Positions 9,169 to 18,490 of a stretch of 64,000 nucleotides of DNA are shown here, in pieces (the first letter of the stretch is position 1; each line of letters opens with the position of its first letter). The stretch covers positions 620,001-684,000 of the forward strand of contig NZ_CP013341.1 in NCBI RefSeq assembly GCF_001455205.1, in the 5' to 3' direction. The DNA comes from Nitrosomonas ureae (GTDB taxonomy: Bacteria > Pseudomonadota > Gammaproteobacteria > Burkholderiales > Nitrosomonadaceae). Below the pieces are notes generated by a model, which searched no databases, was not told where the DNA came from, and was given only the letters and a program-made list of their open reading frames with translations. Made by a program: the position numbers and the translations under genes.

Positions 9169-10194
9169 ATGAATCCACGGGAAGCACTGCACTGCATCAT
9201 CGCGCATCAAGAAATATTGCACGATGATATGATCGCTCTAATGCGAAAAATCATGCAAGGTGAAATTTCACCCATGCTCATCGCTGCAATCGTCACCGGT
9301 CTTCGGGTAAAAAAAGAAACTATTGGAGAAATAGCTGCCGCAGCACAAGTCATGCGTGAATTTGCGACCAAGGTCGATATTTCCAATGACACTCATCTTG
9401 TAGACACTTGCGGCACGGGAGGGGATTCCTTACACACCTTTAATATTTCAACGGCATCGGCTTTCGTGGCCGCCGCCGCAGGCGCCCAGGTGGCCAAACA
9501 TGGCGGCAGATCAGTTTCGAGCAAATCCGGCAGTGCTGATGTACTGGAAGCACTGGGTGTCAATCTCAACCAGACACCACAGCAGGTTGCCCAGAGCCTC
9601 AACGAAATCGGTGTCGGCTTTATGTTCGCTCCCAATTACCATGCCGCAATGAAACATGCCGCCCCGGTGCGACGTGAATTAGGCATCAAAACTTTATTCA
9701 ATATCCTCGGGCCATTAACAAACCCCGCCAATGCCAAAAGGCAAGTATTGGGAGTCTTCAGTGAAGACCTCGTAAAAACCTTGGCTCATGTGCTGCAGCG
9801 ACTGGGCAGCCAGCATGTACTGATCGTGCATGGCAAGGATGGATTGGATGAAATCACGATCACAGGTGAAACGATTATCGGCGAATTAAGAAATGGCCAA
9901 GTAACCATTTATAACATCAAACCGGAAGATTTCAGCCTTAAATCCACTGATATCGACGCCATTCAGGTTAGCAATAATGAAGAGGCAAAAACAATGTTGC
10001 TTTCAGTTCTTAGAAACAACCCGGGGCCCGCGCGGGATATCGTTGCAATGAACGCCGGCGCTGCGATATATGCTGCCGGGCTCACAGACACACTGGGATT
10101 GGGAATCAGAGCGGCGCAGAGAGCCATCGAAAGTGGCGGCGCATTGAAAAAACTTCATGATCTGGTGGAATTTACCAATAAAAATCCGAATTAA
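9169..10194 (+). CDS. trpD: Anthranilate phosphoribosyltransferase
   Basis: It transfers the phosphoribosyl group from PRPP to anthranilate, the second tryptophan-specific step. The PRPP-binding motif DTCGTGGDSLHTFNIST and the later KHGGRSVSSKSGSADVLEALG region are intact. The start is placed at ATG 9169 because GGAGG stands 7 bases before it; an in-frame TTG at 9151 is less likely. This gives 341 residues, normal for the family. It lies 27 bases downstream of trpG and 5 bases upstream of trpC, so all three are probably one transcript. Confidence 0.96.
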   Translation: MNPREALHCIIAHQEILHDDMIALMRKIMQGEISPMLIAAIVTGLRVKKETIGEIAAAAQVMREFATKVDISNDTHLVDTCGTGGDSLHTFNISTASAFVAAAAGAQVAKHGGRSVSSKSGSADVLEALGVNLNQTPQQVAQSLNEIGVGFMFAPNYHAAMKHAAPVRRELGIKTLFNILGPLTNPANAKRQVLGVFSEDLVKTLAHVLQRLGSQHVLIVHGKDGLDEITITGETIIGELRNGQVTIYNIKPEDFSLKSTDIDAIQVSNNEEAKTMLLSVLRNNPGPARDIVAMNAGAAIYAAGLTDTLGLGIRAAQRAIESGGALKKLHDLVEFTNKNPN

Positions 10195-10199
10195 AAAAC

Positions 10200-11057
10200 A
10201 TGTCTGATATTCTAAGCAAAATACTCACTGTCAAAAAACAAGAAATAGCAGCCGCCAAGGCATTAAAACCTTATCCGATATTACTTCAAGAAGCGCAATC
10301 CGCAGCACCGCCACGAGATTTTATCGCTGCCGTTCAAAATAAAATTGCTGCAGGAAAATCAGCAGTCATCGCTGAAATTAAGCAAGCCAGCCCGAGCAAA
10401 GGTGTTTTACGCGGACACTCCTCGGGAAGCGCGCATTCCTTTGCGTTTGTTCCTGCCGAAATAGCTCATACCTATGCCCAGCATGGCGCAGCTTGCCTTT
10501 CGGTATTGACCGATCAACAATTTTTTATGGGCAGCCCCGAATATTTGCAAGCGGCAAGGAACGCCTGTTCGCTTCCAGTTTTACGCAAGGATTTCATTCT
10601 GGAAGAGTATCAGATTGCTGAAACACGTGCGATGAACGCAGATTGCATTTTATTGATCGTAAGCGCTTTCTTGCTGGAATGCAGCAATCCATCAGGAAAT
10701 CTAAAAAATGAATCTCTGGAACGCATGTTAAGGCTTGAGCAACTGGCTCACTCGCTGGGAATGGCTGTTCTGGTAGAAGTCCATGATGCCGCTGAACTGA
10801 AAATGGCTTTGCAGCTATCGACACCATTAATCGGAATCAATAATCGCAACCTGCATACTTTTGCAACATCACTCGATACAACCTTGGAATTACTACCCTC
10901 GATCCCATCCGGGAAAATTGTTGTAACCGAAAGTGGAATTCATACGCCTACCGATGTTGCGCACATGCGCGCTCGCCAAGTTAACACATTCCTTGTCGGG
11001 GAAGCTTTCATGCGCGCGGAAGATCCGGGCATTGAATTGGCGCGTTTGTTTTCTTAA
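10200..11057 (+). CDS. trpC: Indole-3-glycerol-phosphate synthase
   Basis: It closes the indole ring from carboxyphenylaminodeoxyribulose phosphate. Family motifs are present: AEIKQASPSKGVLR, LSVLTDQQFFMGS, LPVLRKDFILEEYQI, GINNRNLHTF and TESGIHTP. At 285 residues it is longer than the usual 255-270. The extra residues fall at two loops: near residues 76-84 (GHSSGSAHS region) and near 160-176 (ECSNPSGNLKNESLER region). These are surface-loop insertions rather than damage. It ends only 15 bases from the convergent HDOD gene. Confidence 0.95.
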   Translation: MSDILSKILTVKKQEIAAAKALKPYPILLQEAQSAAPPRDFIAAVQNKIAAGKSAVIAEIKQASPSKGVLRGHSSGSAHSFAFVPAEIAHTYAQHGAACLSVLTDQQFFMGSPEYLQAARNACSLPVLRKDFILEEYQIAETRAMNADCILLIVSAFLLECSNPSGNLKNESLERMLRLEQLAHSLGMAVLVEVHDAAELKMALQLSTPLIGINNRNLHTFATSLDTTLELLPSIPSGKIVVTESGIHTPTDVAHMRARQVNTFLVGEAFMRAEDPGIELARLFS

Positions 11058-11072
11058 TTGATAGTTTATATT

Positions 11073-11918
11073 TCAGGCAAGATGGGCACTTTCGTGCTGC
11101 TTGTTAGCACCGACGATCGTCATGACATCACACACTGGCAAGTGCAGGAGTTTGGAAATCTCTTCATAATCGTCAGGCAATGCAGCATCGTCCCATCCAT
11201 TAGCGGAATGCCTGGCCAGATTCACCGCAAGTATGACGTTGCGAACTCGTCGTAATTTTGCATGCTCATCATCCATCAGTGTAATCAGTAGCTCAGGTAA
11301 TTTCCATCTGACAGCAAGCTCATGTTGCAATTGATTTAAAGTGAATCCCAGAATTTTTTCCTGTACTGCTGCACTTCTTAATGCTTTATTTTGTTTTTGC
11401 AGTTGTTTGACTTTTAACATTTCAACGGGTGCAAAGCACCACATCAATATTTCTGCGATGTCGTGCAACAGGGCAGCCAGACGGATATCAGCAAAATGCA
11501 GATCATGCAAACGAATCGCCCAGTCATACGCATAAGATGCTGCCATATTGGAACGATGAGCCGTTTTTAATAAATGGATGAGCGCACTCATATTATTGCG
11601 TCCGAGAACTTCTTCAACCAATGGTGCAGGAGGAATCTTCTTAAACAAGGTTTCAAGTCCGAGCATCATTACAATCTGCTCGGCTTCCATCACATCGTGC
11701 TCTTGGCAGCGATGCTTATGATCTTGCATGTAACGCATAAGTTTTACTGTCATCAAAGGATCATTTTTCACCACACTCGCATAACTGCGTGCATTTAAGT
11801 TTTGTTCATCTTTTGTAAGAACCTCAAGATTCCGTGCAGTTTGTTTGAGAACAGGAATTTCTGCCCTTGTGAGGAAATTAACCCAATCTGATAATTTTCT
11901 TGAGACTGGTTGAGACAT
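11073..11918 (-). CDS. HDOD domain protein, putative signalling output protein
   Basis: The 281-residue soluble protein has the HDOD pattern: NARSYASVVKNDPLMTVKLMRYMQDH near the start, a central helical region with the degenerate HD-like sequence LAALLHDIAEILMW, then LGFTLNQLQHELAVRWKLPELL. HDOD proteins are catalytically dead relatives of HD phosphohydrolases, found in signalling and stress regulation; a substrate is not known. No partner domain is attached and no operon partner is evident. It converges on trpC. Confidence 0.85.
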   Translation of the reverse strand: MSQPVSRKLSDWVNFLTRAEIPVLKQTARNLEVLTKDEQNLNARSYASVVKNDPLMTVKLMRYMQDHKHRCQEHDVMEAEQIVMMLGLETLFKKIPPAPLVEEVLGRNNMSALIHLLKTAHRSNMAASYAYDWAIRLHDLHFADIRLAALLHDIAEILMWCFAPVEMLKVKQLQKQNKALRSAAVQEKILGFTLNQLQHELAVRWKLPELLITLMDDEHAKLRRVRNVILAVNLARHSANGWDDAALPDDYEEISKLLHLPVCDVMTIVGANKQHESAHLA

Positions 11919-12283
11919 TCTGAGCTCCCGAATAAGATTGGCGTGAAATTTCTTACGACATTTCTTTATAAACCTTGAGGAAACAATAAGCTAGCTATTG
12001 AAAAGACAATCACGGGTTGCTGACATCTTTCTGAGAAAAAGAGAGGAAAATCAAACCAGCGATCCATCAGCAATAAGAAAAGAAAATACAGCAAAGTGTA
12101 TAAATACCCATAAGAGCGAAATAAGGTACCCCAGACAGACTGTAAACAAACTCGGGTAATTTATTTATCCTTCATATTCTCCACTATTTCATTGTTATAA
12201 AATACAATTCCCTTTATTATCGCTCATATAAGCAAGCCATCCACTACCCGTATTTTCATACCTTCAATATCAGGAGAAACAGG
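11919..12283. other. Intergenic region between the HDOD and copper radical oxidase genes
   Basis: AT-rich DNA between divergent genes, presumably carrying both promoters. No coding frame, RNA gene or clear repeat was seen. The ribosome site AGGAGAAACAGG for the downstream oxidase gene is directly before 12284. Confidence 0.5.
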
Positions 12284-13855
12284 ATGTTTAAACGCTCTCT
12301 TTCTGCTCAAGGAATTTGGCATCTCAAGTATCTTTTACCCGCCATCCTGTTCTTATTTCTTTTTCTTTACGGAAGCAACTTTCATGCGGTGGCAGCCGGA
12401 TCACAAGCTCACCTGAAAGGCAGATTCGGTCCTCTGCACGATTGGCCCGTTATACCTATCGCAATGATGCTGATGCCGGATGGACGAGTCATTGCTTATG
12501 GAACCGATACCGTGGGTACGCAGATTGGCAATCTGCTGTATGTTATCTGGGATCCATCGCTCGGCATCGGATCCAATGCATTTGAGACATTACCCAACAC
12601 AACCCTTACCGACATTTACTGCGCTGGTCAGGCACATCTCCCGGATGGCCGCGGTCTTTTCTTTGGTGGCGACGCCTTCTTGAACACGAAGAGGCAATAT
12701 GCTCACGCTAATGTGAATGTTTTTGACTCCTCCACCGATACATTAACGCACCATCCCAAAAACATGACGTTTAAGCGTTGGTACGCAACCGCTGTAACAC
12801 TGCCCAATGGTGAACATGTCGTGATGGGTGGCCGTAACAGCAGGGATTTTCCCGGAACGCCCACCATACCCGCCACTGTAGCAACTTATTCTCCTACGCC
12901 GGAAGTGCGCACGACTGACGGGCAATGGCGGGTACTTAGCTCAGCGACCAGTAACGCCGCTTACGGCGCACTGGGCAGCACCGGGGTTGCCTGGTTCTAT
13001 CCCAGAGCTTGGGTAAACCCGCAAGGCAAATTGTTCATTCTTGGCCACGATGGATCAATGTACAAGCTCGACACCTCAGGCACCGGTACGCTCTCGAAGT
13101 ATAAATCAACCACACTGCCGGGCCTTAACAGTCTGCCGAGCATCATGTATGCCCCAGGCCGCATATTATCAGTTCGCGACAACCGCAAGGCGTCCGTTGT
13201 CAACATCAATGGTAGCGGAGAACCTGTCGTCACTTCGGGCGGTACGCTGGCAAAAAAACGTCAATATAGCAATGCAACCGTACTCGCCAATGGCTCTGTC
13301 TGGATCAATGGAGGGTCATCGACCGGTAACGACTTAGCAGGTGCAGCATTGGATTCCGAACTTTGGAATCCCAGTACAAAAATATGGAAAGCAACAGCAA
13401 GAGCGGCCACTCCCCGTCTGTATCACTCAACTTCCCTGCTTCTTCCCAATGGAAGCGTCATTACCGGAGGCGGAGGCACGCCAGGCCCTTTAACTCAGCT
13501 TAATGGCGAAATTTACTACCCGCCTTATTTATTTAAAAAAGATGGCAGCGGTCAATTCTCACCTCGACCGGTTATTGTGGACGCTCCTACAACCATGATG
13601 AGTTGGAATGAGCAATTTTCTATCGAAGCAAGCGAAAACATTTTCAGGATCACGCTAGTGCGTATTGGCGCTACGACACATGCATTCAATAATGAAACAC
13701 GTTTTTTTAACCTGCCGACCCCACAAAAAGGTAACCGTATCGTAACAGTAAAAACACCTGCTTCAGCTAATGTAGCCCCTCCGGGTTTTTATATGCTTTT
13801 CGTGTGGAATCTTGACGGTACACCCTCAGTGGCTAAAATTATACAAATTGGCTGA
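12284..13855 (+). CDS. Secreted galactose/glyoxal-oxidase-like protein, predicted copper radical oxidase
   Basis: The 523-residue protein has an N-terminal hydrophobic segment (about 15-32, ending AVAA), so it is exported. It is followed by a kelch-type beta-propeller and a C-terminal DUF1929-type immunoglobulin-like domain. All active-site residues expected for copper radical oxidases have a candidate at the right motif: C113 (YCAGQAHLPDG) and Y167 (KRWYATAVTLPNG) for the Cys-Tyr cofactor, Y380-H381 (RLYHSTSLLLPNG) and H466 (TTHAFNNETRFF) as copper ligands. Such enzymes oxidise primary alcohols or aldehydes with O2 to give H2O2; the substrate cannot be predicted here. It is a single gene, convergent with the pseudokinase gene. 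Confidence 0.85.
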   Translation: MFKRSLSAQGIWHLKYLLPAILFLFLFLYGSNFHAVAAGSQAHLKGRFGPLHDWPVIPIAMMLMPDGRVIAYGTDTVGTQIGNLLYVIWDPSLGIGSNAFETLPNTTLTDIYCAGQAHLPDGRGLFFGGDAFLNTKRQYAHANVNVFDSSTDTLTHHPKNMTFKRWYATAVTLPNGEHVVMGGRNSRDFPGTPTIPATVATYSPTPEVRTTDGQWRVLSSATSNAAYGALGSTGVAWFYPRAWVNPQGKLFILGHDGSMYKLDTSGTGTLSKYKSTTLPGLNSLPSIMYAPGRILSVRDNRKASVVNINGSGEPVVTSGGTLAKKRQYSNATVLANGSVWINGGSSTGNDLAGAALDSELWNPSTKIWKATARAATPRLYHSTSLLLPNGSVITGGGGTPGPLTQLNGEIYYPPYLFKKDGSGQFSPRPVIVDAPTTMMSWNEQFSIEASENIFRITLVRIGATTHAFNNETRFFNLPTPQKGNRIVTVKTPASANVAPPGFYMLFVWNLDGTPSVAKIIQIG

Positions 13856-13898
13856 ACTGCTATTTGAAGTATCCGGTTCGTCCCCTTCCACAGAAGAT

Positions 13899-15566
13899 TC
13901 ACTGCGCATTTGCCTGCTCAGCTCGAATTTTCTGTAGCTTAGGATCGTCCGGTAAAATGGATTCCGCTCTTTGCAAATAAAGCTTAGCTGTATCAAGCTT
14001 GCCTTCAGCCTTTGATTTCTCAATAAACTGAATATAGCGATCCACCATCTTCTGCAGGCCTGCGAGCGCTTCTGCATTATTGGGTTCCATCGCCAGCACC
14101 ATCTGGTAATATTTGTATGCATTGTCTCTTGCAGGTGTGGTGAAGCGTTCCGCTTTCATGGCCTTCTCAGCAGCAACCAAATGTTTTTTAATTAACCCGG
14201 CATTAATTGGTTTTACCGCAGAATCCTGCTCCGCAGATTGCGACAAAGATGCATCAACTGCTGCAGTACGTTCCGCTTCGACAACCGCCAACCCCTGTGG
14301 GGAAGGGTTACTTGTAACAGGCTGATTCTCAGTCCCATACGACATTGCTCGCACGGTTTCGGATATTTCATCCGGGTCTGATTCTTGATTTGATTCGATT
14401 GCAACCGAAGCATCGGATGAATCTTCTTTTATCGCTGAAGTATCAGCAACTTTCCCGGGGTTACGTTGAAATAAAGGCTCGGTGGTCACAGTACCACCGT
14501 CATCCAATGGTCCCGCAGAATTATCGTCGAACCATAATCCAACAGTCACTAGGGCAACGATTCCGATCATGATGCCCATCAACAGCATATTATTAGCAAC
14601 CGGACGACTGCGGGTAACTGTCTCTACAGTAATTTGTTTTGCGGTTACAGTTTTGGTTTCACTGGCATGTTCGGATTTCAGCAACGCCAAAATCTCACCA
14701 GCCGATTGCGGTCTGTCCTTATATTCCAGCTGCAGCATCCACTGGACCGCTTGCAATAATTCAGCACTATAGACGATGTCCGGAGATCGGGAAAGATCAC
14801 TCATTGGATCGGATTCCCCCTGGCTTAAGGCCGTTTTCCTGATCTGCGCCGCAACAGGCGGGCGATGCGTCATACCCGCATAAAGAACTGCGCCCAATGC
14901 ATAAAAATCGGTTGCAGGTCCAGGTTCATTGCCGGGTTCATACTGCTCCGCAGGTGCATAACCAACGGCTAATTCCTCAGTGAGGCGCGAGGTACGTGCG
15001 GCGATCGCCAATCGTGCAGCAGCAAAATTGATCAGCAGCGGTTCACCGTCCTTACCGATAAGAATTGTCGCCGGCTGAATGCCGCCGTGCACGATTTTGT
15101 GTTCGTGTATTTGCTGCAACGCACTCAAGACCGATACCAGTATGAATTTCAATTCTGCTTCGGCTAAAGATGCTTGCGCCTCTAACAACTTAGCCAGCGG
15201 CATCCCCTCCTGGGCACCCATAATCAGATACGCCGTGCCATTCAATGAAAGAATATTTTCTGTCACCGCAATATTAGGATGTTCGATCTGGGTGAGAACC
15301 TCAGCCTGATCCAAAAATGCCTTTAATCCATAGTCATAATTTTCTTTATCAGCTTGGTATAGCAATTTGGGTTCGACGCCAATCCCATCCATTGCGCGTT
15401 GTGCGAAATCATGAGGAAAATATTCACGTATTTTCACTCGTTCCTTAAGATGATGATTCCATGCGCGATAAGTGATATCAAATGCACTCACTTTTGCAAC
15501 GCCTTTAATTTCATAGACGCCGATTTGCGTGCCTTCGGAGAGAGTTTGATCGTGTATCTGTGTCAT
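13899..15566 (-). CDS. Membrane-anchored Ser/Thr kinase-like protein, predicted pseudokinase
   Basis: The 555-residue protein has a kinase-fold domain (about residues 16-297), one membrane helix (about 327-346), a low-complexity periplasmic linker and a C-terminal helical TPR-like region (about 460-550). The catalytic residues are changed: the ATP lysine position reads R47 (VKIREYFP), the HRD motif is H160-G161-G162, and DFG is N180-F181-A182. The APE region (APAEQY, 204-209) and overall fold pattern remain. It probably works as a scaffold or sensor rather than a kinase. The nearest gene across the 387-base gap is a divergent phosphatase-like gene; a functional link is speculative. Confidence 0.82.
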   Translation of the reverse strand: MTQIHDQTLSEGTQIGVYEIKGVAKVSAFDITYRAWNHHLKERVKIREYFPHDFAQRAMDGIGVEPKLLYQADKENYDYGLKAFLDQAEVLTQIEHPNIAVTENILSLNGTAYLIMGAQEGMPLAKLLEAQASLAEAELKFILVSVLSALQQIHEHKIVHGGIQPATILIGKDGEPLLINFAAARLAIAARTSRLTEELAVGYAPAEQYEPGNEPGPATDFYALGAVLYAGMTHRPPVAAQIRKTALSQGESDPMSDLSRSPDIVYSAELLQAVQWMLQLEYKDRPQSAGEILALLKSEHASETKTVTAKQITVETVTRSRPVANNMLLMGIMIGIVALVTVGLWFDDNSAGPLDDGGTVTTEPLFQRNPGKVADTSAIKEDSSDASVAIESNQESDPDEISETVRAMSYGTENQPVTSNPSPQGLAVVEAERTAAVDASLSQSAEQDSAVKPINAGLIKKHLVAAEKAMKAERFTTPARDNAYKYYQMVLAMEPNNAEALAGLQKMVDRYIQFIEKSKAEGKLDTAKLYLQRAESILPDDPKLQKIRAEQANAQ

Positions 15567-15953
15567 GATAGATAATATTCCTGTTGCTAATATCGATGAG
15601 GCGTCTGACTTTTATTAGAGGTACCTTAAAGCTGCAAGGTTAACAATGATAACCTGTTCTATTTGGCAATCAACAGCAATTCTCCACAATAAAAATAAAA
15701 CAGTCAGTAATGGGATAGTGTAATGCAACTGGGTTAAAAAGTGGGCGCCATGACATTCCCGGAATAGAATCATTTTGACGTTTCCTTAAAGATGGCTTGC
15801 CAAGTTTAATGACGTATTAGTAAACTAACTTTGGGTTAATTGAATGAAAACCTGAAGGAAGCTTAAAAACAGCTGGGTGATTTGCCACTAGGTAATAAGG
15901 CATGGCGATTCATCAATTATTATTAATACTGCCAGCCTCGAGTCACAATAATC
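15567..15953. other. Intergenic region between divergent pseudokinase and phosphatase genes
   Basis: No coding frame was seen. An inverted repeat, AGGTTA-N7-TAACCT, lies at 15637-15655, 71 bases upstream of the kinase-like gene; it could be an operator, but it is short and unsupported by a second copy. Confidence 0.4.
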
Positions 15954-16445
15954 ATGAACCAGAGTAAAAAAATAAAAGTACTATTTGTCTGCATGGGCAA
16001 TATTTGCCGCTCTCCAACTGCTGACGCCGTGTTCCGGCATATCGTCAGTACCGCTGGGATGGATCACATGATAGAAGTGGATTCCGCGGGCACGCATGCT
16101 TATCACATCGGCAACCCGCCGGATCATCGCGCGCAGCATACGGCGTTACAGCGTGGATACAAAATGGACGAATTACGTGCTCGTGCGGTGCAATCGAGTG
16201 ATTTTGAGGAATTTGACTACATTCTCGCCATGGACAACGAAAACCTCGCATTATTGCGGCAGCGCAGCCCTCAGCATCATCACGGCAAGATCCAATTATT
16301 CATGCAGTATGGCGAAAATGCCCCGGTGAATATCGAAGTACCGGATCCTTATTTCGGTGGACAGCAAGGGTTTGAGCAGGTGCTGGATATGGTCGAGGAA
16401 GCCAGTCGCGGTCTGCTGGCGCATTTGCGCAATCACAAAATATAA
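15954..16445 (+). CDS. Low-molecular-weight protein tyrosine phosphatase
   Basis: The 163-residue protein has the catalytic loop C-X5-R near the start (FVCMGNICRSPT, nucleophile C13, R19, S20) and the general-acid loop VPDPYFGG in the C-terminal part, so it looks active. These enzymes remove phosphate from tyrosine in proteins and relate to arsenate reductases. It ends 15 bases before frmA and probably heads the same transcript, an arrangement with no obvious metabolic logic. Confidence 0.92.
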   Translation: MNQSKKIKVLFVCMGNICRSPTADAVFRHIVSTAGMDHMIEVDSAGTHAYHIGNPPDHRAQHTALQRGYKMDELRARAVQSSDFEEFDYILAMDNENLALLRQRSPQHHHGKIQLFMQYGENAPVNIEVPDPYFGGQQGFEQVLDMVEEASRGLLAHLRNHKI

Positions 16446-16460
16446 CAAGGACAAATTTCA

Positions 16461-17567
16461 ATGAAAACAAGCGCTGCAATAGCCTGGAAAGCCGGTCAGC
16501 CATTAACGATCGAACAGGTCGATCTGGCAGGCCCCAAATCCGGTGAAGTATTGGTAGAAATCAAAGCCACCGGCATTTGCCATACCGATTATTACACGTT
16601 ATCCGGCGCCGATCCCGAAGGTCTGTTCCCGACCATCCTGGGTCATGAAGGCGCCGGGGTGGTGGTGGATATCGGCCCCAACGTCAAATCGTTGCGCAAG
16701 GGCGATCATGTTATTCCACTGTACACCCCGGAATGCCGCGAATGTAAATTTTGCCTGTCGAAGAAAACCAATCTATGCCAGGCCATCCGCAGCACCCAAG
16801 GCAAAGGTCTGATGCCGGACAGCACATCGCGTTTTTCAATCGATGGAAAACCGCTGTTCCACTACATGGGCACATCGACGTTCTCCAATTACACCGTGGT
16901 GCCGGAAATCGCTCTGGCAAAAATCCGCGAAGACGCCCCTTTTGACAAGGTGTGCTATATCGGCTGCGGCGTCACGACCGGACTCGGTGCGGTGATCTAT
17001 ACCGCCAAAGTCGAGGCCGGCGCGAACGTGGCAGTGTTCGGTCTGGGCGGCATCGGTTTGAATGTGATTCAGGGCGCGCGCATGGTCGGTGCCGACAAAA
17101 TCATCGGCATCGATATCAATCCGGAACGCGAAGCGATGGCGCGCAAATTCGGCATGACGCATTTCATCAACCCGAACGACGCCCCCAATATCGTCGATGC
17201 CGTGGTACAACTGACCGACGGCGGCGCGGATTACAGTTTTGAGTGCATCGGCAACACCAAAATCATGCGCCAGGCACTGGAATGCACGCACAAAGGCTGG
17301 GGGCGCAGCATCATCATCGGCGTGGCCGAGGCCGGTGCGGAAATCAGCACGCGCCCCTTCCAACTCGTCACCGGCCGCAAATGGGAAGGCTCCGCATTCG
17401 GCGGCGCGCGCGGACGCACCGATGTACCCAAAATCGTGGATTGGTATATGGAAGGCAAAATCGATATCGATTCGCTGATCACCCACACCCTGCCGCTGGA
17501 CAAGATCAATGACGGCTTTGACTTGATGAAAAGCGGTGAATCCATTCGCTCCGTGGTGATTTACTAA
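16461..17567 (+). CDS. frmA: S-(hydroxymethyl)glutathione dehydrogenase (class III alcohol dehydrogenase)
   Basis: It oxidises the spontaneous formaldehyde-glutathione adduct to S-formylglutathione using NAD and also reduces S-nitrosoglutathione. At 368 residues it is full length. The catalytic zinc site (TGICHTDYYTL, GHEGAGVV), the structural zinc four-cysteine lobe (CRECKFCLSKKTNLC) and the nucleotide-binding GLGGIGLNVIQGA are all present. It lies 2 bases upstream of frmB, so both steps of glutathione-dependent formaldehyde detoxification are coupled. In ammonia oxidisers formaldehyde can arise from methanol or methane co-oxidation; that link is inference. Confidence 0.97.
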   Translation: MKTSAAIAWKAGQPLTIEQVDLAGPKSGEVLVEIKATGICHTDYYTLSGADPEGLFPTILGHEGAGVVVDIGPNVKSLRKGDHVIPLYTPECRECKFCLSKKTNLCQAIRSTQGKGLMPDSTSRFSIDGKPLFHYMGTSTFSNYTVVPEIALAKIREDAPFDKVCYIGCGVTTGLGAVIYTAKVEAGANVAVFGLGGIGLNVIQGARMVGADKIIGIDINPEREAMARKFGMTHFINPNDAPNIVDAVVQLTDGGADYSFECIGNTKIMRQALECTHKGWGRSIIIGVAEAGAEISTRPFQLVTGRKWEGSAFGGARGRTDVPKIVDWYMEGKIDIDSLITHTLPLDKINDGFDLMKSGESIRSVVIY

Positions 17568-17569
17568 TT

Positions 17570-18412
17570 ATGACAACACTCGAAACCCGCAGCCTGCATC
17601 AATGTTTTGGCGGCGTCCAAGGCTTTTACCAGCACCCATCCGAGATCATCGGTTTACCGATGCGCTTTTCAGTGTACCAACCACCCCAGGCGCAATATCA
17701 GCGCGTGCCGGTGGTGTTTTTCCTGGCCGGACTCACCTGCACCGAAGAAACCTTCATGATCAAAGCCGGTGCGCAGCGTTATGCCGCCGAATACGGATTG
17801 ATGTTGGTCACGATGGATACCAGTCCGCGCCAGACCGGCATTCCGGGCGAGACCGATGATTGGGATTTCGGTGCCGGTGCAGGATTTTATTTGGACGCAA
17901 CACAATCGCCGTGGTCGCAATATTTCCGCATGGAAAGTTACATCACGCAAGAACTGCGTCAGATCATCATCGATCAATTTCCTGCTGATCCCAATCGCAT
18001 CGGCATTTTCGGCCATTCGATGGGCGGCCACGGCGCGTTGACATTGGCGCTGCGTTATCCCGAGTTGTTTCGCTCGGTCTCCGCTTTTGCGCCGATTTGC
18101 GCGCCGATGCAATGCCCGTGGGGACAAAAAGCGTTTCGCCATTATTTGGGTGAAGATCAATCCAGCTGGCGCCAGTACGATGCCACCGCATTGATTGCGG
18201 ACGGCCGCAGTATTTCCGATTTATTGATCGATCAAGGATTGAACGATCAGTTCCTGACGCAGCAACTGTATCCGGAAGCGTTGGAAAAATCGTGCCGTGA
18301 AGCGGATCAAAAGCTCACGCTGCGTTTTCACAGTGGGTATGATCACAGTTATTATTTCATCAGCACATTTATCGGCGAGCATTTGAAGTATCATCGAGAA
18401 CAGCTTGGTTAG
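17570..18412 (+). CDS. frmB: S-formylglutathione hydrolase
   Basis: This alpha/beta hydrolase of the esterase D family cleaves S-formylglutathione to formate and glutathione. It has 280 residues. The nucleophile elbow GHSMGGHGA and the histidine region SGYDHSYYF are present; the oxyanion region FFLAGLTCTEETF is typical. It follows frmA with 2 bases between. The phosphatase, dehydrogenase and hydrolase form a three-gene run ending at the accessory islet. Confidence 0.96.
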   Translation: MTTLETRSLHQCFGGVQGFYQHPSEIIGLPMRFSVYQPPQAQYQRVPVVFFLAGLTCTEETFMIKAGAQRYAAEYGLMLVTMDTSPRQTGIPGETDDWDFGAGAGFYLDATQSPWSQYFRMESYITQELRQIIIDQFPADPNRIGIFGHSMGGHGALTLALRYPELFRSVSAFAPICAPMQCPWGQKAFRHYLGEDQSSWRQYDATALIADGRSISDLLIDQGLNDQFLTQQLYPEALEKSCREADQKLTLRFHSGYDHSYYFISTFIGEHLKYHREQLG

Positions 18413-18490
18413 TTTACCGTTTCCCAAGATCGCATAACTCATTTGATCTTCGTGTAATGACTGTGCTACTGTTGCATTTCTTAATTAAGT

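Noticed and set aside
16836..17486. 216-codon open frame on the minus strand inside frmA
   Set aside because: It is antisense to a fully conserved dehydrogenase gene and arises from its GC-rich third positions; no protein family features.
17669..18160. 163-codon open frame on the minus strand inside frmB
   Set aside because: Antisense shadow of a conserved hydrolase gene.
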